A stretch of DNA of 64,000 nt from Mytilus galloprovincialis (taxonomy: Eukaryota; Mollusca; Bivalvia; Mytilida; Mytilidae), in assembly GCF_965363235.1 (NCBI RefSeq), contig NC_134845.1, forward strand, positions 24,368,524 through 24,432,523, read 5' to 3'. The translations under genes were made by a program, and so were the position numbers. The notes beneath the pieces are model-generated. The model saw nothing but the letters and a program-made list of their open reading frames with translations, searched no databases and was not told where the DNA came from. Below are positions 46,101 through 56,240 of the stretch, piece after piece (within the stretch, counting starts at the first letter, position 1; each line of letters opens with the position of its first letter).

Positions 46101-49077
46101 CAATATTCAAACAGAAGCATTTTTATTGAATTTTTTGGCTGAAAGTATTACAATGTGGTTAATAAAGACAATTTGTTTCTAATCAGCAATTTGTTGATGA
46201 TAACAGCTTGTTATTAGTATCACCAATGACACCTTTAGTACTTATCTGTTTTCCTATTACAGATGGATATACTTCAGAGACTCTAGATTTACAATGGTAT
46301 AAAGAACCAGTAGAAAAGAAAGACGACATAATTTTGTCTCAGTTCAGCCTTGGTTGTGAGAAAACAATTAAATGTGATAAAGTATATGCAGGATGTAAGG
46401 TTCATACGAAAAAATATGTTTTCAAACTCATATATTTTAGCGTGTTCAGGTCTGTTGATTATTTAGATAAATTCGAGCAATCCCATATATCGAACACATT
46501 TGCAATATAAATTGAAAGTCTATTTAGCTATTCAACAAGGTTTAAACAACCATTTATGCGTAAAATGCGTGTACCATGTCGGCAATATGAAAGTTGTTTT
46601 CCATTCATTCCGTTTGTTTGAAAATGTCTTCAAGTAACATTCGATGTTGTCTGTTTTTATTAACTTTCCCTTTTTTAATTCATTTCGTGGTTCGGTATTT
46701 TTGTTTTAAATAAAATACGTGTTTGATATCTAGAATATGGATGAATTTGTGAGAACACACTTATATTTTAAGTAATGCATTTCCATTATCAAAACTGTAT
46801 GTTAGAAGTTTGCTCTTCATGAACGTTTTAAAATTATAACAAAAATACTTGAAATTAAAACAGACAATACCCACCACAACCGAGAACATAGGCGTTACAA
46901 AAATAAACAACAGCACGTGTTGTAAGTTTAGTAGCTATAAGCGGTTAGATGAATCAGTTTAACGTTCGGGAACACATTTCCGTTTTTCAAGTCGTAAACG
47001 CGCATAATTTGGGAAGAAGGATAAACTCATACGTTACATTTAAAAAATATGTTAAATTTTATTGCAGAAATCATTTAGTGACTTTTTACGACTATAATAT
47101 TATCATAATATTACGCCGAGTTAAAAACGAAAACAACTCCGTTTTCGTCATAATATCAGTAGTTGAACTAATGGCTGTCGCCATTCGCATAATGTATACA
47201 TTTAGAGAACACTAAACCGTTAAAAAGACAATCATTAAATGAGGTAAACCAACTTTGAAATTGATCGAATATTAAATTATATACATTGGATAAAGGTGCA
47301 AGCTTTTGGATAATACCAAAAAAATAAAATCACAAACATACCGAACTACGAGGAAGATTTAAAACAGAGATTGTTTACCAAATGAAATGGCAAAATCAAA
47401 AGATAAGACACATCAAACGAATGGACAACAACTGTCATATTCCTGACTTGGTACAGGCATTTTCGTGTGTAGAAAATGGTGGATTAAACCTGGTTTTATA
47501 GCTACATAACCATCCCCCCACACACCCACTTGTATGACAAAACAAAATACTATGCGAAGAGAGACTGAAAATAACACACATAAAAGGATGGATAGAACAC
47601 TAACAAAAAGAATTTGTCTTGTATCCGTATAGATACTCTTCATAATTACCATGGCAATCAAACATTCAATGATGCAATAAACAGTATTTACGTTTTCTTT
47701 GTATTTACATGTATAGTGTTTAAATAAAATCCCTTGACTGTTGATAATCATCGTTTTTTTAATGCAAGTATGTAAATAAAATATATACGAGAAGCTGCGT
47801 TGTACACATGAATGAAAAGATAATTACGATACACCAAAAGTCATCTAGAGGGTAACATACAGTCTTCAACATTTCCTAAAATTCAAACAATAACAACTTT
47901 AAACACTATAAAAATTAACATTCATGGATCATGTGAGTACACGTGTAAACTTTAACTGTGGTGAAGCATTGTTTTGTAAGTTAATTTGATATTATAACCT
48001 TACTGTTAAATGAATGACAAGCCTTTACCAGATGCAAAATTGTTATTTAATTTCAATTTTAGTATTATTTTACAGTGAAGTTTTCATGTGTTCAAATGAA
48101 CATTAAACTGGATCGTCTGTACGATTACTACCTGATTCAGACATATATACCAACAACTCTGATCGTTATCCTGTCATGGGTTTCTTTTTGGATCAGCATT
48201 GACGCTACTCCTGCAAGGATATCACTGGGACTACTTACAGTCCTCACCATGACGACACAGAATACTGGATTACCACAAGTTTCATATTTCAAAGCAATTG
48301 ATGTTTGGATGGTTTCTTGTATGTTCTTTGTGTTTGCAGCATTGATTGAGTTTGCTTATGTTAATGTTTTGTCAAGAGTGCGATTGCGCAGGCAAACATC
48401 TGTGGCAGACAATGGTGGTTATGATAATGATCAAAGTCCAAGAAAAAGAGTCCCGTCAAAGGTAAAGTGAACTGTAGAACCTTAATACATGTAATGATAA
48501 AACAAAATTTTACAATTACATTAAATGCCCATTTATGAATTAAACTTTCTCCTTTTGATCAAAATATACATATACCCTACACCATGTACACCATATGGTC
48601 ATATGTTTTGCGATTAAATAATGCATTTTATATGTCTACTAATTATATATGAATGATGTCCTTTTGTTTTGGTTTCGTTGACATGTACCCCACATATGTT
48701 TTAAAAATTGACATCGATTTCGAATTCTCTGTAAGATTTGTAAAACAATATCCTTGTTGAGTAGCATTCTTAACTCATAGACTGATAGCTGTTTTCAAGC
48801 TGTCTTATCATAACTATCATATTACGTTTTGTGACACTTGCCTTACTTGTCCTTTAATTAGTTCTAAATAAGCATATTTTTGTTATATTTTTAGAACGAA
48901 TATCATGGATGCAGGTTCAACATATGCTTTCAGAATATGGCAAATAGAGAAAAAGCTCGGAACGTGGACAGAATATCACGAATTATGTTTCCTTTATTTT
49001 TTATATTGTTTAATTTGGTTTACTGGATTGTTTACCTGTTTGTCTTAAAAACTAAAGCAGACATACAGCCATGTTAA
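40174..49077 (+). CDS. Gene C: glycine-receptor/GluCl-like anion channel subunit, complete (403 aa)
   Basis: Exons: 40174-40247, 41154-41218, 42587-42654, 42872-43092, 44502-44584, 46263-46394, 48076-48461 and 48895-49077 (stop TAA); 1212 bp, same phases as gene B. The start gives a signal peptide ([16 protein letters not shown]), then a glycosylation sequon NNT. Loop D FFLRQRW keeps the ligand Arg, loop A is [11 protein letters not shown], loop E YYSTR keeps the Ser, the Cys-loop is C150-C164 and loop B is ESYGYT. Loop C has cysteines in KCDK and KFSC, plus an extra Cys just before (LGCEK). M1 is about 231-253, M2 begins PARISLGLL at 260, and M4 is in the last exon ([18 protein letters not shown]). 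Compared with A, B and glycine receptors, residues 18'-21' of the M2-M3 linker are missing: QNTG runs straight into LPQVSY. The protein ends in a charged tail with a terminal Cys. A fast ligand-gated chloride channel subunit is likely; it may assemble with A or B. Confidence 0.94.
42229..42420 (+). repeat. Dispersed repeat-like segment in a gene C intron
   Basis: Contains CCTGCACCAGATGCGCATTT, GTCTCTTCAGTGATGCTCGT and ATATTTGAAATCCAAAGC, a phrase set I know as an abundant mussel repeat. A diverged form of GTCTCTTCAGTGAT occurs at 6211. It is the only recognisable item in this 1.4-kb intron. Confidence 0.45.
45505..45690 (+). repeat. Dispersed repeat copy (family M2) in a gene C intron
   Basis: Reads AAAATCACAAAAATACCGAC, TTCCGAGGAAAATTC, CTTGACTTAGAACAGGCATT and ATGGTGGATTGAGC. 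Confidence 0.7.
47322..47545 (+). repeat. Dispersed repeat copy (family M2) in a gene C intron
   Basis: Reads AAAATCACAAACATACCGAA, ACACATCAAACGAATGGAC, CCTGACTTGGTACAGGCATT, AATGGTGGATTAAACCTGG and CACTTGTATGACA. Confidence 0.75.
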
Positions 49078-49370
49078 AAGATAAGAATGTTATTTTAAAT
49101 TGTATAATTCAATTTACTTCATTTGCAATTTTTCTAACATAATGTATGCCCTTGTGCAATTGTATACTGTATTTAATAATACAATAATATCATGATTATT
49201 ATAAAATATTATTGTGCCAGAATGTTAACTGTTTGTTCACATAGTTATACACAACTTGTCAAATCATGTACAATAATTAAGATAAAACAAATACACAATA
49301 TTGTATATATATATATATATATATTATTAACTGTTTAAAACTATTAATGTAAAATCATTCACAAATAACG

Positions 49371-49376
49371 AATAAA
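49371..49376 (+). promoter_or_regulatory. Candidate polyadenylation signal of gene C
   Basis: An AATAAA about 290 bp after the gene C stop, beyond a TA dinucleotide run at 49305-49323. Candidate only. Confidence 0.3.
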
Positions 49377-50304
49377 AAAGAAACAACGTCGTTAAAATTC
49401 GAGCTGGTGTTTAGAATATTTTAAAACAAAAATAATATATTCCCCGGAATTGTTTGACATAAGAAGACAACAAGATTCCGTAAGCGGCTTATCTGGATGT
49501 GGTGTCAAGTAAATGTTGTTTAAAATTATGTTGGGCTAAAAAATATAAATTTTGTATGTCATGTTTAATCACTAAGTCTTATTTAAATCAAAGTTTGCAG
49601 TTTCATAAAAAATGTTTACACTTTTCAGTTTGATTTAACCTACGTTTACAATCAAAGTAGTATATGCGTTGTTATTAAGGAATTACACGACGACTTCGTG
49701 TCTTATTGTACACCAAGGTAGATAAATCGTATTGCCATAAAAAAATCTATAATATACACAGTTTAATTGGTATAATGGGACATTGTATTAAAAGATCAGT
49801 TCATCAAACAACATAGCTCGATAAAACAAATAAAACACTTTAACCATATAAATCACTACATCAAAATGTGAATGTCATTTGCAACTGTTATATGACAAAA
49901 TGGACTCGGCTTTAATTTGACAGAACGGTTGGTTTCATCTAAGGACCCGTTTAGACAAATATGTTTTGGCAATAACAGGTATGCTTTTAACATTTGAGAA
50001 TTTCTATCTTTTTCTTGTACAAAATTGAACTTTGGTGCAATTTCTCTTGATCAATATCATTTTGCCTGCACCTTGATTGTTAAATGAATGTACAGTTTTA
50101 ACATTTTCATAATTACATCAATACTTTGAAAAAACAATTAAAAAAATAATTTTTAAATTGTAGTTTCCTGTCGTCATTTCCACATAATAATTATAATTGT
50201 GGAGAATTTGGTATTGCTTACAGATCGTCATTAAGCGGCAAAGATATATACCCAAGATATTGGCGAGATGGATAGAGGGACGGTTGGGATTTTACAAAAC
50301 GAGT

Positions 50305-50588
50305 TTAAACCCGCAGCATTTTTGTGCCTGTCCCAAATAAGGAACCTCTGGCCTTTGTTAGTCTTTTTTTTTTTTAGTTCATTTATATGTTTTTGAGTTA
50401 ATAAGTATGACGTCCATTTTCACTGACCTAGTACACAATTTTATTAAAAAGCCAGCTGAGGACCAACTCCAGGTGCGAGATTTTCACGCTGCGTTGAATT
50501 GGTGGCCATCAACTATTGACTTCTCTTTGGTTGGGTTTGTTGTCTCTTTGCCATATTAAGTAGTATTCCCAATTTCCATTCTCAATTG
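50305..50588 (-). repeat. Dispersed repeat copy (family M1), reverse
   Basis: Reads AACCCGCAGCATTTTTGTGC, CTCTGGCCTTTGTTAGTC, GACGTCCATTTTCACTGA, GTTTGTTGTCTCTTTGCC and ATTTCCATTCTCAATT, the reverse of M1 as at 10894. Confidence 0.75.
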
Positions 50589-51129
50589 TATTCAACATTT
50601 ACTATTTCAACTAAGATATTAATGACCACATTAATGCCATGGTAAATACCGAAAGGTCTAACAAGTGCGCGAAACACTAGAAATAAAAACTAAACAGAGA
50701 CGACACAAAACCCACAAAAAAACTAGAGGAGATATTAGGTGCTCCCGAAGGTTAAGCATATCCTGCCGCATTAGTAGTACATGCACCAATACAAATCTAG
50801 GAATAAGTCTCATAAGATGATACTGAAACCGAGATAAATATAAAGGAGTTTTAGTAACAAAATTTGAACATATAAGTGCTCATTGATTTTCCATAACATT
50901 ATATACACATGGAAATTTTCATATACAGAAGCTGTTGGTTAGTTGCTACATAAATTGAAAATTTCACAATTGGAAAGCTGAAATTATCACTTAGTCGTTG
51001 AGTTTTGTTCGCAACCGATCATCACTGTCAATTTTCTAAATTTAATCAAAAATTTGTTGTTAACTAGTGTCTCAAGTAAGTGGAGGGTTTTGGGGGCTAG
51101 CAAACAAATTTCACCACGTTCCTTTCCAT

Positions 51130-51350
51130 AAAAAGTAAAATCACATTAATACTGATCAAGAACTATGAGAATTCAAAACGAAAAGTCCCTAATCAAATGG
51201 CTAAATCAAAATCTCAAACACATTAAACGAATGGATAACAACTGTCATAATCCTGACTTGGTACAGGCATTTTCATATGTAGAAAATGGTGGATTGAACC
51301 TGGTTTCATAGCTAGTGAAACCTCTCACTTGTATGACAGTCGCATCAAAT
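51130..51350 (+). repeat. Dispersed repeat copy (family M2)
   Basis: Reads CGAAAAGTCCCTAATCAAAT, CATTAAACGAATGGATAACA, CCTGACTTGGTACAGGCATT, AATGGTGGATTGAACCTGG and CTCTCACTTGTATGACAGTC. Confidence 0.8.
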
Positions 51351-52124
51351 TCCTTAATTTTAACAACAATGCGTGAAAAAACAAACAGACATGAAAGGTT
51401 AAAATGTCAAAAATAAAGCAGTCAACGTTGTGTTAAAATCTTAATCAATTCAAAAACATACACATATGTAACAAAAAGGAACAAAATGGCTATAAATACC
51501 AAGCATATGAAGCAAAAATTCAGAAGAATTCAAAAATGTAACATAGTACAATAACACAATTACGGGATGTATAAGTACAGAACCACATCATATATGCAAC
51601 AAAGAAGCATAAAAAGGCATAGAGACGACGCACATAGCAAAAATGAAAGAGAAGTAACAATCAAATTTTCGAGGTAACATCAAAAGGCATATAGACAAAA
51701 AACATTAGCAAAAATGAAAATAAGAATTCGAGAATATCATCAAAAATAATGACAGGATGTACAAATTATAGAAGTATCTTGATAATAATAAAAACAAACA
51801 CATATTCAACTATGCGTTTGTCCTCAGTCTATAAAGCAGTAGTTTTCGTTTATTGTTTTCACATAATTTAGACTGTTGGTTTTCTTGTTTGGTTTGTACT
51901 AGTATACATTTAGAAATTCTCGACTTTTTATAGCTTGTTTTACGGTAGGAGTATATCAAATTGTAGATAGTTTACGTCTACGTCGTTTTGCATTGGGCCC
52001 CATGCATAAATATCTCATTTGAAATAATACCACGTCTAGCCTGCTTATTTCATATTATATATAATATGTATATGTGGTAAATTTGGAATCAGGTTCGGTT
52101 AGATACACGCGTTCAATATATTAG

Positions 52125-52204
52125 AACCTTATTTTCACTCAAAATAAACATACATGACCATATATGGAAATCGACAAAACAACTTATGACCATATATGGA
52201 AATC
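52125..52204 (+). repeat. Left terminal inverted repeat with two CCATATATGG boxes
   Basis: Begins AACCTTATTTTCACTCAAAA. CCATATATGG occurs at 52158 and 52190, 32 bp apart. The inverse of this segment is at 54240-54320 with the same box spacing (54246 and 54278). Confidence 0.85.
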
Positions 52205-52287
52205 AAGGCACGGGCGGCGGCGGCGGCGGCGGCGAAGGTATTGTTCAAAACTTTATAAGAAGGGGAGAACACGGCCTTCATCTAATC

Positions 52288-52719
52288 ATGGACGAGTTTT
52301 ATTTATTCGTCAATAGCGGAGACTCACTCGATCTCTTTCCCGAGAATAGGGGAGGTCAGTTCTCAGTACGTTTACCTCGATCACACTTAACGAATGGAAC
52401 GTGGGAGTGTGCCCTATTGGAAATGACGTTCGTGCCTACTTTCGAAATACCAACGCGCAGGGTCTACTTATGTTCCGACGTGGTGAGGGAAGAATCGTAC
52501 GTCAAAGACACGTATCTACCACTACTTCAATCCGTAGCAGTACGACGGGACGAGACGATGGAAGTCATCTTCGAGAGACCACTCTACCGCACGACGAGGG
52601 GAGGCGAGGTGACACTATTGGAAATCAGCGTCAGAGACGATAGATTACGAGTGTGTCGATTCAAGGACGATCACGTATTCTGTTTGCTGCATTTTAGAAA
52701 AAAAGTTATAAGAGGATAG
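52288..52719 (+). pseudogene. Minor-capsid (penton)-like module of the fossil element
   Basis: Capsid-associated protein of the Polinton/adintovirus kind, inferred from its N-terminal pattern: MDEFYLFVNSGDSLDLFPEN, then GGQFSVRLPR and TWECALLEMTF. From memory, a start of FY-hydrophobic-SNDS-FP-N-F-LP-W-E-AL-E is characteristic of this family. The open frame can be extended upstream to 52186, but that extension begins within the terminal repeat and runs through a GGC repeat, so 52288 is the more likely start. The rest is beta-rich without a motif I can name. The assignment is by pattern and gene neighbourhood, not by search. Confidence 0.55.
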
Positions 52720-52746
52720 CGGATCATTCGATATCGAAGTATAAAC

Positions 52747-53110
52747 ATGGAATGTCCTACCTGTCATAGACGGTTTTCCAGGAGAGATGTCATGTTGAGA
52801 CATTATCGCAATCAACATGAAAGTGGGGATACACCGCCGCCGCCGCCGCCCGTTCCTGCGGTGGAAGAACAGCCGCCGTCCGGCCCGTTCCTGTTTCGAC
52901 ACCCGTTTACCATGATCGTCTCGGGTCCGACGTCTTGCGGCAAGACGCATTTCGTGGCGGAAGTCCTCCGAGAAGCGGAAGCGATGTGCGAACCGGCGCC
53001 GCAGAGAATCGTCTGGCTGTACAAGAGGTGGCAACCCCTCTACGACGTCGTGCGAGACGGAACACTTCCTGCGACAATTCGACGAGGCCACGAGAAGACG
53101 ACACGGATAT
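52747..53110 (+). pseudogene. Zinc-finger and packaging-ATPase module of the fossil element
   Basis: Starts with a C2H2 finger (MECPTCHRRFSRRDVMLRHY), then a proline run, then FRHPFTMIVSGPTSCGKTHF with a clear Walker A (GPTSCGKT). The HPF-hydrophobic-SGPTxCGKT context is that of Polinton/adintovirus FtsK-HerA-type genome-packaging ATPases. In an intact relative this enzyme would drive DNA into the capsid. The module here is much shorter than the family's usual length. A second Cys/His finger-like segment (CEECGLVFVHRRGLKEHAC) lies a little downstream, before the protease. Confidence 0.7.
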
Positions 53111-53379
53111 CTCCTCGTGGACGTCAAACCGGAGACCCCCGAGACGGAGAGACTGCGCACGAACGTCCTGACGGTGGCGGGAGAGGAGGAGACGACCAAA
53201 ACGAAAGAAACAAACACGGACGATCTGATCGCCTGCGAAGAATGCGGACTGGTCTTTGTACACCGCCGCGGACTAAAGGAGCATGCGTGTGGCAGGGAGG
53301 AGGAGGAAAGGGTCTCCAAGGCGAGGAGGCTCGACAGCAGCGAGGATACCTCCGTATACGACACGGAAGAAGACGCACT

Positions 53380-53812
53380 TCCCATGAGAGACGCGGAACT
53401 AGAAGAAGCGTTGGAAGGGTTACCGGTGGATGTATGTTGTGCCGAAGAGTTAGCCGCAGACATCTCGCACCGACCGATGACCTATGTCGTCAACACGGAT
53501 ACCTGCGATGGACCGGGGAAGCATTGGGTGGCGTTTCACTTTCCATGCACGGGACCGGCAGAATTCGATTCACTCGGACGTTCTCCGGAGTATTACCATC
53601 GTCGCTTCAGGAACGTGCTCATCGCCAATGGACCTCAATACAGATTCAGTACGACTCAAGTGCAACCGGGATCATCCGATACGTGCGGACTCTATTGTGT
53701 ACATTTCGTGAAGAAGAGATATAGAAACATTAGCATGGAAGACATTGTGAAAGATTTTTTGTCTAGAGACTTGATAAATAACGACGACAAACTGCTTGCA
53801 TTGTACGAATAA
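53380..53812 (+). pseudogene. Adenain-like cysteine protease module of the fossil element
   Basis: The C-terminal part matches adenovirus-type protease family C5: GKHWVAFHF (catalytic His), EFDSLGRSPEYY (acidic partner), TTQVQPGSSDTCGLYCVHF (oxyanion Gln and nucleophile Cys). In intact relatives the enzyme matures capsid proteins. It ends in an acidic tail with a stop at 53810-53812, followed by AATAAA text at 53817. This is the most readable module of the element, and with the Walker A it makes the Polinton assignment firm. Confidence 0.8.
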
Positions 53813-53904
53813 ATGTAATAAATATATATGAAACTGACATCTGCGTTGGTATTTTTTCTATTTGCCCCGAACACGATACGATTAATCGGTGATTGATGTT
53901 CACA

Positions 53905-54060
53905 TCATGAAGAGTTGCTTCCCTTTTTTGTATCAGAGTTCCTCGATACGATCACGTGACCTTGCCTCTTTGAATTGTCACTCCACGAGAGATATATATA
54001 CAGAGTTGCTTCCCTTGTTTTGTACCAGAGTTAACGTTTCTCGATACGATCACGTGACCT
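53905..54060 (+). repeat. Direct repeat carrying TCACGTGA palindromes
   Basis: Two copies of about 50 bp (about 53911-53961 and 54002-54060) share AGAGTTGCTTCCCTT, CAGAGTT and CTCGATACGATCACGTGACC. Each contains one TCACGTGA palindrome (53952 and 54050). They lie between the protease module and the right terminal repeats. Confidence 0.8.
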
Positions 54061-54065
54061 GCTGT

Positions 54066-54387
54066 CCATATATGGTCTTATATGTTTATTTTGATTTTTG
54101 AGTGAAAATAAAAGTTTTTTTTCCAAATTTGGTCATCATTTCCATATATGATCATAGGGTATCTGGTCGGTTTCCATATATGGTCATGTATTTTATTTTG
54201 ATTTTTCAACGGAAATAAGGTTTTTACCAAATTTGGTCATGATTTCCATATATGGTCATAGGTTGTTTTGTCGATTTCCATATATGGTCATGTATGTTTA
54301 TTTTGAGTGATAATAAGGTTCTTACCAAATTTGGTCATAATTTCCATATATGGTAATAGGGTATTGTGGTCGCTTTCCATATATGGA
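54066..54387 (+). repeat. Tandem array of about 100-bp units with CCATATATGG boxes
   Basis: Three units begin with TCCATATATGG at 54065, 54173 and 54277, with a fourth start at 54376 (periods about 108, 104 and 99 bp). Each unit carries TTTATTTTGA, a GAAAATAA/GGAAATAA/GATAATAA variant and CCAAATTTGGTCAT. Perfect CCATATATGG occurs at 54066, 54174, 54246, 54278, 54344 and 54377. The right inverted repeat of the element is part of this array. Confidence 0.85.
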
Positions 54388-54481
54388 ATTAATCATATGG
54401 TGGTCCAAGAGTCATAATCCGACATCTGGTGCTTCCGTTTTTATATATAGCCCTTCATACTAGAATTGGCAAAGATCTACG

Positions 54482-54774
54482 TGAGTCATATTGTTCATAT
54501 GACGTCAGCACCTTAGCGCCTTGCGTTTTTGTGGTTGCATAAAACATCTTAACGAACAGAAAAATACTTCTCGAATTTTCATACGTACATCATGGTATTG
54601 TCATGTAGTGAGTCATGCCCCGATCTTGCATCCTGATGATTCATGGTTGCGTCATGACCAAATATGACCTGCGTCCATCCGTCGTGACTCATCTTCCTTA
54701 CTTCCGCTGACGTCATTAGGGCTAGTATATGCCCATATATCATATTGGGGGCGGGGCATGCGCATATGACGTCA
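54482..54774. promoter_or_regulatory. Cluster of CRE-like and AP-1-like palindromes
   Basis: TGACGTCA occurs at 54500, 54709 and 54767; TGAGTCA or its inverse occurs at 54482, 54609 and 54686. These are the consensus sites of CREB/ATF and AP-1 bZIP factors. Two of the CRE sites lie in a direct repeat (CATATGACGTCAGC..., about 54496-54540 and 54763-54806, continuing with TAGCGCC and GTGTTTTTGTGG), so they are not independent. No adjacent host gene is seen. Confidence 0.5.
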
Positions 54775-55949
54775 GCGCCCTAGCGCCCTGTGTTTTTGTG
54801 GTGGCTCAAACTGAACCGTCCCTACTACTGATGGTAATACAAAATGTAAGCTGCTTATAGTGTGTGATAACATTCTGTGAGGGAAATCGATTTTTGCTAC
54901 ACCACTGTTCAGCGAATTTTCTGTATAAAGTCAATAATGATGCATACTTTTGAAACCAAAACCTTCTATAGCTTTAAATACGCAAATGAAAGATTTAAAA
55001 ACTATACCAGTAGAGAACGACATGTTTATGAAATTACAGCGACATATTTGGTTGATATATTGTTATTCGTTATTACAAAAACTGAACTTAAAATATCTGT
55101 CATTTTCTTCATACTTAGTTTATCCCTTTTACTGATTATAATGTGCACTGATCATTATTATTGAATTTTACGCGGTTTGATTGGATAAAGTTTGATTAGT
55201 TCACCTTCAAACTATTCTTGCTTTTCATACATGTATATTAATTAACTCAGAACGTTCACGAATATGTTCAGTAACTTGAATGACCTTCTAACTGGACACT
55301 TGACGAGTCCATATTATGTTCTATCAATGAAAGTAAAGGTATGAAATGTAAGAATTGCCACTTCTTATATTTTCATAAAAATATTTCCTAATAAACAGTA
55401 GATAAATTATTTATTTATAGCCTATTGCGGAGAAAAAAAAGAGAAAAGTTTACATGTAAAACCGTTTTTTCCATAAAACAAGTCACATTTAGAAGAGAAA
55501 TGTTGAAATACAGTTTACACACGGCTACGCCAGGTAAAATCATTTGTTTATCTTAACAAACAAAAAACAGTGTTCAGTCTCATTGGAATATATTAATTAC
55601 AAATAATTCCAAACTTAAGTAGTCATGAAATAAATTAAAAATATGTCCGATCTGACTTTTTTTTTATCAAAAGTCAATACGATCATTTAATTGTCAATTT
55701 CGTCTACCTCACAAAATCGTGTTAGGCACTATAATACATAATTTATAAACAGGTAAATTTGAGGAAATATTACGTGTGTGTCGTGCTATGATAAACATTT
55801 TTTTTTATGCTTTAGCCATGTCAATATTCCAGAAAGTTCAAGATATTTTAATCTGCTGGTATTCTAAGAGTTATTAAGTGATTCGATATTACAAGAATTA
55901 CTTTTTCTGGCTGTTGGTGACAAAAATTTTTGATGATAACAAAACAAAA

Positions 55950-56240
55950 AAGTATTAAATAAGGGCAACAGTAGTATACCGCTGTTCAAACTCATAAATC
56001 CATGGACAAAAAACAAAATCGGGGTAACAAACTTAAACTGAGGGAAACGCATTAAATATAAGAGGAGAACAACGACACAACACTACAATGTAACACACAC
56101 AGAAACGGACCAAGCATCAGAAAAATCCAACGAAAATAACAAATATAACATCAAAACCAAATACATGAATTTGGGATAGACAAGTACCGTGACACGTCTT
56201 ATCGCAATGTGAATTTATACTAAAAAATAAGAGAAAACAA
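55950..56240 (+). repeat. Dispersed repeat copy (family M4)
   Basis: Reads CTGTTCAAACTCATAAATCC, GGGGTAACAAACTTAAACTG, ACACAGAAACGGACC and GACACGTCTTATCGC. The opening phrase is shared with 1518. I recognise the set from memory as an abundant mussel repeat. Confidence 0.5.

Larger units (their letters stand above)
49380..52124. other. Intergenic region between gene C and the Polinton-like element
   Basis: No gene seen. Repeats M1 (reverse, 50305-50588), M2 (51130-51350) and M3 (reverse, about 51865-51960) account for part of it. 50650-50830 has repeat-like text (GAGATATTAGGTGCTCCCGA). 51360-51800 is A-rich and has an internally repetitive stretch on AAAAGGCATA (51613 and 51681). Confidence 0.55.
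52125..54320 (+). mobile_element. Miniature fossil Polinton (Maverick)-like element
   Basis: About 2.2 kb bounded by inverted repeats of roughly 80 bp (52125-52204 and 54240-54320) that match with only a few differences. Inside, in order on one strand, are modules typical of Polintons and adintoviruses: a minor-capsid-like protein, a zinc-finger plus packaging-type ATPase, and an adenain-like protease. Base composition jumps from AT-rich to balanced with frequent CG, unlike the flanks, supporting foreign origin. Polymerase B, integrase and major capsid are absent, so it is a much reduced derivative, broken in at least a couple of places. Long open stretches and well-matched ends suggest a geologically recent insertion. 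A target duplication could not be identified. Full Polintons are 15-20 kb (family knowledge). Confidence 0.75.

Noticed and set aside
46949-47215. 88-codon open frame in a gene C intron
   Set aside because: AT-driven composition, no motif, and it lies between two exons that splice cleanly together.
52401-53463. Overlapping open frames on both strands across the Polinton-like region
   Set aside because: The stretch has balanced base composition and few stops, so long shadow frames arise in every frame. Only the frames with the capsid-like, Walker A and protease motifs are supported.
54877-55164. 95-codon open frame downstream of the fossil element
   Set aside because: Low-complexity AT-rich reading with no domain and an overlapping frame of similar length; not supported as a gene.
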